Shown: positions 25,240 to 36,475 of the stretch, piece after piece
How positions within the stretch are numbered: position 1 is the stretch's first letter
Layout of the letters: the number at the start of each line of letters is the position of its first letter
DNA from: Desmodus rotundus
Lineage: Eukaryota > Chordata > Mammalia > Chiroptera > Phyllostomidae
Assembly (NCBI RefSeq): GCF_022682495.2
Contig: NC_071387.1
Span: 193,852,143-193,916,142 of the forward strand
DNA length: 64,000 nucleotides
Direction of reading: 5' to 3'
Notes under the pieces: generated by a model
What the model was told of the DNA's origin: nothing
The model's input: only the letters and a program-made list of their open reading frames with translations
The model's database searches: none
Translations under genes and position numbers: made by a program

Positions 25240-25660
25240 GCGTAATCAAGGAAGACTTTCTCCAAGTCTATGGAACTGGGAAGAGGGACAGGACTCACTC
25301 TGAACTCCACCCAGACAAACGTGGGCGTGGCTTTTAAGGACTGGCGTATGCAAATAGAAAAGTACTGCGTGGCTTCAGGGGAAAGGGGACCCATGTGTCA
25401 GGCAGATTTAGTCACTCTTGAGTTTGCAAGCTTTGTCTGTGAGCAGGTCATTTGTGTCTGCTAAATGGGTGCCCATCACAGTTAGTGTCCTGCCTTCTTA
25501 CAGAGACAGGCAGATAGGAGCACTATTTTCCATTTCCAGGGGAAGGTTCCCAGGTCCTGGGGGGAAACGTTTCTGGGTTGTAAAACTGGCAACAGGCTTT
25601 GAAGGAGATTCACATCTCAAAGGGACACAGACAGAGAGTTCACGTTTTCTTGAGTAAATA
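25240..25660. other. GC-richer unassigned segment with promoter-like motifs
   Basis: Stands out in AT-rich surroundings. Contains GTGGGCGTGG (25321-25330, GC-box/EGR-like), an octamer ATGCAAAT (25348-25355), and TTTTAAGGACTGG between them. Further on are GCAGGTCATTTGTGTC and GGGTGCCCATCACAG. The mix is what one sees in LTR U3 regions, but I could not find TG...CA ends with a duplication. Two overlapping plus-strand frames (25270-25464, 25418-25657) have no recognisable protein content. LTR remnant is the first guess, conserved regulatory DNA the second. Confidence 0.3.
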
Positions 25661-28080
25661 AGAAAGGAAGAAGCCAGTCTAGGATCTCCTGAAACTTAGG
25701 AAAACACTAGGTCTCCTTAGTCACGAAAAAAATGCTGGATTGTCAGGAGTGTATTTTCAACATTCTGTTTATTCCTTCTTATCTCCTCTGTATTATTCCA
25801 GTACCTTGGACACTTAAACCACACTGGTCACTCAAGTGTTAGAAAGGTCTTATCTAATATATTTTGTTTAGATTGCAAACTGTTTTAAATCTAATACAGG
25901 AACATTTTCAATTAAGGTAATTCCATAGATTTTAATACCTAGATTATTTTTACTATCCTTAAAACATTGGAAAATATGGCTTTGTTGACCATGTATTTTT
26001 GTAACCCCATCTTTATAAACTAAAGAAAAGTCACAAATTCCATAAGTAAATTGTGGGGAGCTCTGGGGTCTTCCAGGCCACCACTGCCATTTCTGTCACT
26101 GATGCTTTCCACCCACCGTGTGGTGTAGCTGTTGGATATTAACTGACCATTACGTGTTTTTAGGGTTTCTCTAAGCCCCAAACACTGTGATCCTCCAATG
26201 AAAACATCCGTGATAATCCTCATACTTGTGTGAGCCACATGGATTCATCATGTTCAAATCGATTTACTTATAATCAATGCATAGTGTGTATTTACTACAG
26301 ATAACTGGATTGTACAGTGTATTTTAAGAACCTTCTATATCAGAGGCAGTGATGTACACCAGTCCATGCTGTTGAATTAGAGACCAGTCTTAAATGTCAT
26401 CACTATATATAAGAACTTCCCACTTATTTATCTCTGTACACTATTTTATTCAATGATTTACATGCAGACATGGGAAGTTTGATTTTATAACATTGGTAGC
26501 TATCTCCAAGTTGTTTGAGATAGCAAATATGGACTTATTTATTTGGTTGTATTGAACTAGATCTCTTTGCCAGCATCTATAAGACAAAATTTGAGATAAA
26601 TATTTGTAAAACAATTTTTGGAAAATAAGAAAAACAAAGTGTCTTAGAGTTTTAGTTTGCTTGCTTTATGATTCTGCTTCCTGAAATAATTAATCAAGCT
26701 TATTTATATTATTCAACAGATAGTATTCAGATGGAAAGATAAGAAATAGCAATCCTCCTCTTAACTTACAATAGAGAAATATTTCAGTATTGTTGAGTTC
26801 AGCCTGAAGGCAATAGTTCATGAGTGAGAGAGACAGTTTATAGTAAATCCAGTAGCTATATATAGTTAACAATTCAATCAATAAATGCATTGATGAAGAG
26901 GGGTTATTATGAGAGGGCTGAAGAACTTGGGATTAAAGAAAAAAAAAGCTAAAACTGTTCATTGGACATAAGGTTACAGCTGTATAAGACCAACCTATAT
27001 TTTTTAATGTTCCCCTTAAAATAAATTGTGTCCCTTTAGATAATATTATTTTTATTTTATATTTTAACATTCCATAGAATAGGATTTTACATTTCTGTAT
27101 TTAAACACTGTTGGGAACCCAGAAAAAGAAGAGTAGAACAAATATGCCATAATATTGAGAGCCATTGGTTTGTGATCTAACACACAAAATTAATTACCTT
27201 AAATTCAGCCCGATAAATTAAGCTGAGATACATATTATTCAAATTCATATAGATAATCTTAAATATGAGTAATCTTTCAAGTCTTCATATATAGGACACA
27301 ATTCTTCTGTACTGTTTATATAATAGCCATTTTTAAATCGGTGTCTGGGAAAAAAATCAATAAAAATAAGATTCAGGAAGCTTTTGTAGTTTAATTTCAA
27401 CCCCGAGCTTATAAGATTTATTCTAATAAAATTGGGAAAACAAGAAAAATTAAGTTTGTAAAATTGATTTTTAAAGAGCTGAGATTTTCTAGAGCTCAGC
27501 AGGTATGTGACGGGATTAAGATATTTTCATAGCTACAAATACGATTCAAAAAGCAAAGATGGGTTCAACATGAGCATGAATGTTATGATTGTCTAGGGAA
27601 TCGGGGTTTAACTTTAATTTCAAATTACACATTATGAAGTGGAAATATAAGGGCACATGTGTATTTGTGTACTTTAACACAAATATGATGAACAAGAGCT
27701 ATCCAGAGGTTAATTGCAATTGTGTTTTACCAAGAAGCAGCATATGAAAGCACTTCAGGATCAGAATCATGATGCCTCTCTGGAATATCATTAAATAAAG
27801 AAGATGTAAAAGAAGCTTTTGTAGTCATTGTTATTTCTGTATTCACAGAGTAAATCAGTCAAATGGGAAACCTCATGTTCCAAGACTAAAATATGGGTAT
27901 AGCAAGTTTGCAGAAAATCTACTGAAAATTCTGTGGCCATTACCAATCTCAGCTCTTCAAAATGCAAATGAAAGAAAGTGCATATTGACTTAAGGAAAGA
28001 GTAGAATTTATTGGCTAAAGTATTTGAAATATTCCTATATGGGTAGAGATGAATATTCAGATGGTCTGAAAAATCATGCC
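25661..28080. other. AT-rich intergenic DNA, nothing recognised
   Basis: No gene or repeat family recognised. About 26035-26240 is slightly GC-richer with a 72-codon minus-strand frame of no known similarity. Confidence 0.45.
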
Positions 28081-28086
28081 CTTGTC

Positions 28087-28311
28087 TGTTGGGAACCGCC
28101 CTGCCTGGTTTCAGAGGCTTAACCCCCATGGTTAAGGCTGAGTCAGAGTTGGGACCATAAGCCACTAAGAGACAAAGCTTATCTCCCTGGCAGGTGTGCC
28201 ACCTCTGCCCACTTCACCCTGCTTGGCCCTGAGCGTGACCAGAGCCTGTCTTAGGTTGATCCTCCCTTGAGGATTCTTACCCTCTGAAACCAGGCAAGGC
28301 GGTTCCCAACA
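28087..28311. mobile_element. 225-bp element with 31-bp terminal inverted repeats and 6-bp target duplication
   Basis: The left end (28087-28117) starts TGTTGGGAACCGCC. The right end (28281-28311) is its inverted copy, matching at 30 of 31 positions. Identical CTTGTC hexamers flank it at 28081-28086 and 28312-28317. Just inside each inverted repeat is a small hairpin: CTTAACC...GGTTAAG (about 28118-28136) and ATCCTC...GAGGAT. The interior has no open frame of note and no poly(A) signal. TG...CA termini, a TGTTGGGA start and a 6-bp duplication resemble class II (beta-like) endogenous retroviral LTRs. Long inverted ends and small size resemble a MITE. Near-perfect ends suggest a fairly recent insertion. 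Confidence 0.85.
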
Positions 28312-28317
28312 CTTGTC

Positions 28318-29939
28318 TATATTTCTCAGATCTAAATTCAGCTGTATCTCCCCACATGTAAGGTGACCTCCAGCAGCACTAAGCTTACATTCTATTATTT
28401 TGGCAATATCAATAGAAACATTGATTACAATAGATCCAGTAACAATTCTAGACAAGTCTAGAGGTCTCATAAACCTAAGATTGCATTCCCATCTTTGCTG
28501 GAGAAGTTCAGGCTTACCACAGTTACAAACACACAGCCAGCTTACGGTAGTTTAATGCTAGAATGTGTCATTTGTTGCTCAAGCCACAACTGCTACAGGT
28601 CAAGGGGTTCTCTTCTATCCTGCAGGCATGTCATCTTTAACACATGCCTCCGCAGCAGGGAAGACAGGAAACACAGGGGAAGTACTCTGAAGTGCCTCGC
28701 CAAGGTTTCAATCACACAAACTCATCTGAATGAAGGAAAGGCTAGAAAATATATTTTCCTGTTTGCCAGAAAGAAGGCAATAAAACAGAATTTGTTCTGC
28801 TAATATATGTTCCTTCCCAATCTTTTTTTTTTTTCCACAGAGGTTTTGACACTCAACTGGACCAGACTAGGGTAGCATCGACTCTTGAATTTGGGGAGAA
28901 TTAGGGAAGTCAACATCATCCAACGGTGAGAATGGAGCTGAGATGATTTCTTAAAAGAATTCAGAGTTGCTTTTATATCCAAATGAGAACATGGAGCCAA
29001 AAAATACTAGGAAATGTCAAAAAACAAGCTGTCCAGAAATATGAACAATTATTCCTCATAAGGTGAAAATACATAAATATATCCTTTTCAACTTTACCAA
29101 ATAATAATGTTCTTGGTCGCATGTGAGTTACTGGTCTCGTTATGGTCTTTATTTCTCCCCAAACAATTATATATATATAATTAAGCTGATAGGCTAAACC
29201 AATGATAAAAATATGGGAACATGGAGAATGTTATGCTTGATGATTCTATATTCTATTAGGTACAGTAAAGGAGTTTTTACCAACCAATGGCATATTTGTT
29301 TTCAGAAAAGACTCATTAGACTATGTAGTTTGCAGATTACCAGGTGCTACAAGTAATTTGTGGCATTAAGTAAGACATAAGAAGTATCTGAGTTACTGAT
29401 ACATATCCAAAGTTTGTAAAATACATTTAGATAATTTTAGGAATAATTAGTTCATAAAATCTTTAAATGAGAAGAATGCATAAAAGTCATCTAACAACAA
29501 AAATATTCTGGGTAAATGTGTTGCTTATGACTTCATGCAGTGTGTATATTAAGGATTTGGTGACCACAGTCTTCTTGATATTTGGATTTAAGCCACGTAT
29601 TAAAAATTAATACCTACTACATTTTATTCATTAAATTATCAGAGTTTAATGAAGACTGAGTTTTACAGAAATGTTTTAGTGAGAATTATAGAATAATCTA
29701 TTCTTACTTAATAAAAGTGTTATACAGACAATAACCAGAGGTTCTGAAGAGTATTATATGCAAAGCTAACACCAGTGTTTTATTTCTGTCAGGCCTATTA
29801 TCTTGGGTTTTTATTCTTCAGGTTTAAGTTTAATTGATCTGCCGTCTCTATAACAAAAAAATTATCTTAATGTTTATTTACATGATTTGCTACTTCATCA
29901 TAGTCTCATTTAGTTCTTTAAAACATTATATGACAGGCA
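28318..29939. other. AT-rich intergenic DNA, nothing recognised
   Basis: About 28480-28750 is slightly GC-richer, with an unremarkable 102-codon frame at 28495-28803. A T-run lies at about 28823-28835 and a short TA run near 29168-29180. No repeat family recognised. Confidence 0.45.
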
Positions 29940-30170
29940 TTAATTGAAAACATGTGTGACTACTCTCAGTCTGGTTAAGACATGTGTTAGCATAGACCCC
30001 CCCGTCTTGAAGACACTCCCTGGAGAGATGGGCTGTCTGGGGTCCTGGAAAGGTAGACATTGTCCAGGGTCGCCTGGGAAGGGATCCTGCTGCTCTGGCT
30101 CTCGGGACATAGCAGAGGCTGTGTTGCTTCAGTTACCAGGGCACAACAATATTTATAAGTATTTTAAGAG
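29940..30170. other. GC-richer segment, unassigned
   Basis: A compact GC-richer patch (GGAGAGATGGGCTGTCTGGG, GGGATCCTGCTGCTCTGG) in AT-rich DNA. Two similar words, AACATGTGTGACT and GACATGTGTTAGC, lie about 35 bases apart at its start. An 82-codon frame at 29944-30192 shows no known domain. Likely an unrecognised repeat. Confidence 0.3.
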
Positions 30171-30479
30171 TAGTGCAGAGATTAATAATTAAATTCTTTA
30201 CAAAGATGCTGTACCCTGGCATATAAAAAGATTGTTGAAAGACAATAATATGGTTGTGTTCTCAACTGTAACAAGCCATAATCAGCAGGTAGATGTTCCC
30301 TTGGGAGAGAGAGGACAGGGGAAGGCACACTAATTTATATTAATTCACTAGAGCTCTGTGCAATCGATTACTAGGTCCTTGGTAAATAAATTAGAAATAA
30401 ATGCTTTTAGTGTCTCTTCCCATCAGTCCATATTCTATTTGATAATTTTCAGAGAATGTTCATTGAGTTTCCATTTCCG
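30171..30479. other. Spacer, nothing recognised
   Basis: No feature seen. Confidence 0.45.
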
Positions 30480-30785
30480 TTACAGCTTACTATTTTTTTT
30501 AATTTGTTTTTTAAATTATTTTACTGTTGTTCAATTACAGTTGTCTGCATTTACCCTCCTCCACTCCCCCTTACCCCAGCCATCCCCACCTCCCTCTGCT
30601 ACTTTCAGCCCACCTTGGTTTTGTCCATGTGTCCTTTATAGTTGTTCCTGAAAACCCTTCCCCCTGTATTATCTCCTCCCATTAGCCCCTCCCACCTCCC
30701 CTCTGGTTACTGTCCAGTTGTTCTTAATTTCAATGTCTCTGGTTATATTTTGCTGGCTTGTTTGTTTTGTTGAGTAGGTTCCATC
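30480..30785 (-). repeat. L1 3' end (bat-type), antisense
   Basis: Starts with a T-rich stretch (reverse of the L1 A tail), then TTTACTGTTGTTCAATTACA, a pyrimidine-rich CCTCCACTCCC tract, CTTGGTTTTGTCCATGTGTC, and GGTTATATTTTGCTGGCTTG. This is the reverse complement of the same 3' end seen in sense at 9931-10270. The 97- and 61-codon frames over the C-rich tract are not genes. Confidence 0.8.
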
Positions 30786-31530
30786 TTACAGCTTACTCTT
30801 GAGAGATAGTTAACTGAATATATCATTTTTTGCCCTTTCTGAGTAACATAAAATGATCTCAGAGGAATTTGTCAAGTCTCAAAATCTAACTTACCCTTCA
30901 CAGAAAACTTATGCAATAGAGGAATATGTTAAATGATACCATGAGGATGAAATAATATTAATCCAGAAATTTGGAAATTCTGTATTACAACCGAGCAAAT
31001 TTAAATAATGAATGAATAAAAAATAGGCATGAAAAGACAAACAGAGAGATTTTTAATATATTAAAAATGGACCATATTTGGGGCTTGATTCAAATAGCTA
31101 CCAAAAAATCAATGGCAAAAATAGATGTTTGATATTATGGGAAAAATAAACATGGGTTGTCTTTATATAGTATAAACAGATTATTTTTTAACTTTTAGAT
31201 GTGCTAATGGTACTACATTTGTAAAAATTCTTATCTATTTGTGATATATATAGTAATGCATTTATGGGGAAAATGGTGTTATACAATCTCTTAGAGCTAA
31301 AAGTGAAGCTGGAAGAGACTGCTATTCAAATGAGTTTCCTAATTTCATTTATGATAATAGCATTCGGGAGTGACAGAGCCATGTGTCAGTAGTTAACTGA
31401 GAAAGAAATAAGGTTATGTTTCATCTATCAGGCAATATCACCACTGTGGCCATTAGAAGGGTTTGGCAGGTCCTGTTGCAGCAACAGTTGTCACTAATTT
31501 TCATGCACATTTATAATATATGTAAATATG
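30786..31530. other. AT-rich spacer, nothing recognised
   Basis: About 31415-31490 is slightly GC-richer (CCACTGTGGCCATTAGAAGG) but unassigned. Confidence 0.45.
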
Positions 31531-31532
31531 TA

Positions 31533-32200
31533 GGAGTTTTGTCAGGAAAAAGTCCAGCCATTGCTAATACGACAAGAATGGTGTGCACGGCATCCATGTA
31601 AACTGGCAGCCAAGGAGAGTGGACTGGAATGCTCATGCATAAACAATGTACTAGGCAGTAGGAGCGGTCAACACCATTGAGTGAGCGTGTGTACTGTGCG
31701 GCCATCGCATTCAAAGTGACTGAGCAAGTAGAGCCACAAATCTGCGTCAAATTTTGATTAAGCTTGAACGTGCCTCTGCCAAAACTATTCTGATGATTCA
31801 TTAGGCCTCATCTCTTGGAAACTGGTGATTGGCAGCTTCATGATGACAAAGTGCCTGCTCATTCATCATGTCTCATGCAGAGTTTTTTGACGAAACACCA
31901 AATCACCTAGGTAACCCAGCTCCCCTCCAGCTCAGATCTGGTGCCCTGTGACTTCCGGATTCTCCCCAAACTAAAATCACCTTCGAAAGGTAAGAGATTT
32001 CAGGCCTTGAATAAGATTCAGGAAAATACCACAGGGCAGCTGATGGCGAGTGGGAGAACCGTGTGAGGTCCCAAGGCACCTAAATTGAAGGGGACCGAGG
32101 CTTCATTGTCCTAAGTACAGTGTTTCTTGCGTCTTGTATCTTCTTCAATAAATGTCTCCATTTTTCATATTATATTGCCCATTACTTTCTAACAACCTTA
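31533..32200 (+). mobile_element. Mariner transposon derivative, internally deleted (copy 2)
   Basis: A second copy of the element at 20223. It has the same left end (aligned from GGAGTTTTGTCAGGAAAAAG after a TA at 31531-31532), the same 5' region (GGCAGCCAAGGAGAGTGGAC), and the same junction from the N-terminal part of the transposase into the C-terminal part. The frame at about 31840-31910 reads QLHDDKVPAHSSC, a decayed HDNAPAH motif, and stops soon after at ITLAG-like sequence. The right end around 32190-32200 is degraded. The 96-codon minus-strand frame at 31511-31801 is on the wrong strand for the transposase. Confidence 0.85.
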
Positions 32201-33024
32201 AAACATACATACACATAGACATGCCCATTTAATCAGTTTTTTTCCTTTTGACTTTAAATATTTCTCAAGCTTTGCAGAGGAAATGAAATCATTTACATCA
32301 GTTATTTAAGAAATTCTGGTATAAAAGCTAAAGGAAGAAAACTGAACTTTGGAGTTTTGTCTCAGTTTAGGAAAATTTAATGCCATAGAATGGTTTAAGA
32401 GGTATGTAGGCCACATACAAAGAAAAAAAATAGAGTAAAATTGAATTCTCACAACCTTAAGATTTCTCCATTATTTATTATCAAGATGGATATATATTTT
32501 ACTTGATATTTAGTTTTAACATAACTATTGAGATATAAACATCACTAAAATCTCAAAAATTGACAATTAAAAGATTTAAAATGTTCTCATATTTTAATAT
32601 GGAATTCAATAAACATTCTGTTTGGAAGTATCTTTATAATCCTACCAGAGTTTTAAATAAATGTTTACACATTATGGGCAATACTATACCAAGTGCTATA
32701 ATTAATGTTACCAAACAGTTTTTATTATAAACTTCTGTTTTCAGAACCTAACATGATTCTGAAAAAGTCTCGGTTTGCACTAAAGTGTTGCATGTTTTGC
32801 CTTTTTCCCAAGGTGATTTTTTTCTCACATGTGGGAGGAAAATATGTTCCCTTTTACGAACAAGTGAGAATATAGAAAATATATTTTTTCATTGTAAAAA
32901 TAATTTGCTACCTATTTGCATTTAAAGCAGTTCAAATGACACACTTGTATAACTATTACAAATTTGCACTTTTATTATAAAAATTATATATAATCACTGT
33001 ATAACTATTTAGAAATACAGAAGC
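32201..33024. other. AT-rich intergenic DNA, nothing recognised
   Basis: No feature seen. Confidence 0.45.
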
Positions 33025-33122
33025 ATTTAAGAAATACAAAAACATTCAGCTGGGTTGGGGTGGAGGGATGGGGAGAAAAGGCATACAACTGTAACTGAAT
33101 AACAATAAAAATTTAAAAAAAT
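33025..33122 (+). repeat. Short L1 3' end (bat-type), sense
   Basis: A purine-rich GGGTTGGGGTGGAGGGATGG is followed by ACAACTGTAACTGAATAACA and AATAAAAATTTAAAAAAAT, the last bases and A tail of the bat-type L1. Only about 100 bp were inserted, an extreme 5' truncation. Confidence 0.7.
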
Positions 33123-33155
33123 AGGTATACCATCATCATATGAAAAATAATACAA

Positions 33156-33377
33156 GCCCTGGCTGGTGTGGCTCAGTGGACTGAGCACCATACTGTAAAA
33201 CCAAAGGGTCGCCGGTTCAATTCCCAGTCAGGGCACATGCCTGGGATGCAGGCCAGGTCCCCAGTAGGGGCGTACGAGAGGCAACAACACACTGATGTTT
33301 CTCTCCCATTCTTTTTCCCTCCCTTCCCCTCTCTAAAAATAAATAAAATCTTTAAAAAAAATAAAAAAATAAAAAAT
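33156..33377 (+). repeat. VES-type bat SINE with perfect target duplication
   Basis: Starts GCCCTGGCTGGTGTGGCTCA. Has an A-box-like GGCTCAGTGGACTGAG, a B-box GGTTCAATTCCC, GGGCACATGCCTGGGATGC, CCCCAGTAGGGGCG, the CACTGATGTTTCTCTCCC segment, a CT-rich stretch and an A-rich tail. The 13-bp AAAAATAATACAA lies directly before (33143-33155) and after (33378-33390) it, the mark of L1-driven insertion. Best preserved of the three copies. The 79-codon frame at 33168-33407 lies inside it and is not a gene. Confidence 0.95.
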
Positions 33378-33390
33378 AAAAATAATACAA

Positions 33391-35479
33391 TAATTAATAA
33401 ATACTAATACAAGAATTAAAAAAAGAAATACAAAAACATACAGAGATTACTAACAGTTCACGTTTGTTTCTTTTCCACCTTTACAAAATATAATTACTGA
33501 ATAGTTTAAAAATGAGATTATATAAATAATAACAGCAAGTCATTTTTTAATATTCTAAATTATAACTGTAAATGACATAATGATTTATTATTGCAACACA
33601 ATATATAACATCATACACTTATGTTTGTGTGGCTGAAATTTTTTCAGGACCTTTCTGAATTGGAAGACTGCTTGCTGTCAACAGATAAATGTTCTTCCAT
33701 TTACTGAAGACAAAACTAGATTATTTTTCATATTCCTTTACAATCAGGTTTGGCCACATGGCTAATTCTTCTCCAATCCAATGTGAGCTGAGTCAATGGG
33801 TATCACTTTCAGATCTCCCTAATAAAATGATCTCTCACATTTTCTCCATCTTCTGTGAATAACAAGGTAACACCAAAGGTAACTCTAAAACCTTGTCACT
33901 TATATTTATAAATTACTGAATTGTTAGAATTAGAGGATGTTCAAAGTCCTTGGATGTTGTTTTGTACGTGTATGCTTTGTTAACCCGGAATTTGACGTGT
34001 GCTTTTAGATGGCAGCATCTAGATAGTTCTCTGTTTTCTTATTTCCTCTGTGTCTGGAGGAAATTAATTTTGTCACTTTGTTTAAAGTTGTTAATTAACA
34101 TAAATGATTGAGGCATATGTGGTACAATATTAAAACTGTATCTATATAAATATGTGTATCATAAAAGTAAAGTTTGCATAGTTTTCAAGAGAACTTTTTT
34201 CAGTTCATTAAAATGTCATATTTAATGTTATATATTTATGCTGTTTCACTTTAAAATGCTGATAATTTTAGTTTTATTGTACAGCTAAGGTACTTTAAAG
34301 ATATCTATTTGTATGCTTATAATAATTTATATCACACTATTATACATTAAATTATTTTACATGACAGTAATGTACCTAACAAATACAACATACTATTTAT
34401 GCACACACATATGACATATATGAAAGTATCATAAGACTAGATTTAAAAACTTACAAATGTAATGAAAGGAAACATTTCATAAAATGATGGAAAATTAATG
34501 TTATTTCCTTGGGAGTTTTTAAAAAATTTCCTTATTTTTGCTAAGTAGATAGTAAATGTTTCTATAATAATCATTTATGTTCATTTCTGAGTTTAAAAAT
34601 ATTGCCTATAACTATTTCTTACATATAAATGTGTGTTATTTATGTTCATATTTATCTTTTCTTAACACTCTCTTTAATTTTGCTTTTCCCATATTCAGCC
34701 TTCAAATTCAGATTACTAAAACTATTAAGATGTTAGGAAAAGTAAAACTATTAGGTTTCTATAGCCAAGATAAAGCAATGATTTACATCTTCACTTTATA
34801 AAAATATGTATATTATGAGGGTAGTTCCATTTGTTTGGCATCTTTTGTGTTTAATTGACTCTCATTTATTGTGAAAGACAGTTTTCTTACCCAATTAAGG
34901 ATTAAAAAGTGAATATGCTGAAAGAGAAATAAAATCATTCTAGGTTAATTATGTATAATTAAAAGTAGTAATATGTGTATGTTTTAATGACAGTATACTT
35001 CTCAGTTTAAAATAAACATACCCAAGTTTTATTCATGGACTGACATACCGTAATACTATAAACAAATTGATTTTTAAGTGAACATAACAATTGAGAAATA
35101 CCCTTGTCAGTCATTGACATCCACAATACACTTCACAGAATAAATTAAAGTCCCTGGAGACCTGTTAATGTCCTCATTGTCACTTTCCTCTCATCTCCCT
35201 ATCCATCACTGATCACCCTGAACCCACTGACTCCGTTAGGGAAATATTCATGCTTCATACAGAACTTATAAAAACTCTTTTAACACCATGGATTTAAGGT
35301 TGTGTTGGTGATTCCTACCAAATGGTTGTCAAGCCAACTTTAGGATCATACACATAAATTCACAATTAAAATATGAATGTCTCCAAAATGTTAAATCAAC
35401 TTGAATGACTAAATTACCTTTCTTTATGCAAGCTATTTAACTAACAAAAGATAAAAAAACACATAATTATATGAATGAT
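33391..35479. other. AT-rich intergenic DNA, nothing firmly recognised
   Basis: TGGCCACATGGCTAATTC at about 33752 and the 60 bases after it look like an old mammalian repeat that I could not name. No coding sequence seen. Confidence 0.4.
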
Positions 35480-35722
35480 AGGGATGCTTTTGGGGGTGAT
35501 CATTTTGAGTGTTTTAACAAAAGAGGCTTTCTCAATGGGGATATAAAATACAGCATAGGAAATGTAGTCAATAGTAGTGTGGTAGCTATATATGGTGCCA
35601 GTTGAATACTGGAAATCTCAGGGGAACACTCTGTAAATATATGATTATCTAACTACTATGCTGTATACCTGAAGTTAACACAAAATAATATTGAATGTAC
35701 ACTGTAATTGAAAAAAATGTAA
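35480..35722 (+). repeat. L1 (L1MA-type) 3' end, sense
   Basis: GGGGTGATCATTTTGAGTG, then TATGATTATCTAACTACTAT, GCTGTATACCTGAAGTTAAC, ACAAAATAATATTGAATGTA and TGTAATTGAAAAAAATG. These are the final landmarks of an L1MA-type 3'UTR, the sense form of what is seen inverted at 19905. Confidence 0.7.
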
Positions 35723-36344
35723 AGCCTTAAAAACAGGTTTTCTGACTAATAAAGGATTTCCCATAAACACAGAGCAAACTCATTAAGATGCATTTTAGAG
35801 AACTTGCCATTACATAGGTAGCCAAAAGAAAAGTGGAATGTCGTTCAAAGTACTGGTTTAGAATCCCAGAATCTCCTTGCTGATGATCACTCTAAAAAAC
35901 CACCCAAACCAATCGCCCTTAAGAATGAACTGTAAATAGGATCTGGTCTTTGTTATCATCTTCCGGGATGGACTGAGGGTTTTCCTTTCCAGAGAGCTAC
36001 AGTTTTAACAATAGCAAAAAACAAACTAACCAAAAAGGTTGTTTTTGTTTCTCAAGTGAGGAATTCCAAGCTACGTCTGCATTGTCAAGAATACGAAATT
36101 CACTGGACTATCATTTAAGAACTTTGCATAGTGCAGCTTTTTCATTCAAAATATCCACTGCCCATATCATACTCAATCTACAGGATTAAGGATACCCAGA
36201 AAACCATAAAATAAGGCAAGTGTGCTACATGGAGTGTTTCTCTGAATAATAAGAATTTACTCCCTCTACACGTATGTTGCATGATCTGCAATCCAATTGT
36301 GCAGATACACAACTAGAAAAGACTTCTGAATCCTCTTTCTGACC
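35723..36344. other. Intergenic DNA, nothing recognised
   Basis: No feature seen. Confidence 0.45.
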
Positions 36345-36475
36345 CATTTTAATTAATTAATTAATTTATTTATTTATTAGTTATTGTTTTCAAGTACAGT
36401 TGCCTCCATTTTCCCCCAACACTCCCACCACCCCGCCCATCCCCACCTCCTGCCATCAATCATCTGACCCATTTT
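36345..36475 (-). repeat. Short L1 3' end (bat-type), antisense
   Basis: TTAATTAATTAATTTATTTA (inverted A tail) precedes TTTTCAAGTACAGTTGCCTC, CATTTTCCCCCAACACTCCC and CCGCCCATCCCCACC, the reverse complement of the bat-type L1 end. Confidence 0.75.

Noticed and set aside
27791..28165. 124-codon minus-strand frame
   Set aside because: Its first part comes from the inverted-repeat element at 28087-28311 and the rest from unique AT-rich DNA. No domain, no splice or promoter support.
28165..28470. 101-codon minus-strand frame
   Set aside because: It crosses the right inverted repeat and target duplication of the same element, so it did not exist before the insertion.
31511..31801. 96-codon minus-strand frame
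   Set aside because: Antisense to the transposase orientation of the mariner derivative; a shadow frame.
33156..33235. tRNA-like head with A and B boxes
   Set aside because: It is the head of a SINE followed by SINE body and tail, not a functional tRNA gene.
33168..33407. 79-codon frame starting MAQWTEHHTVKPKG
   Set aside because: Translation of the VES SINE and its A tail.
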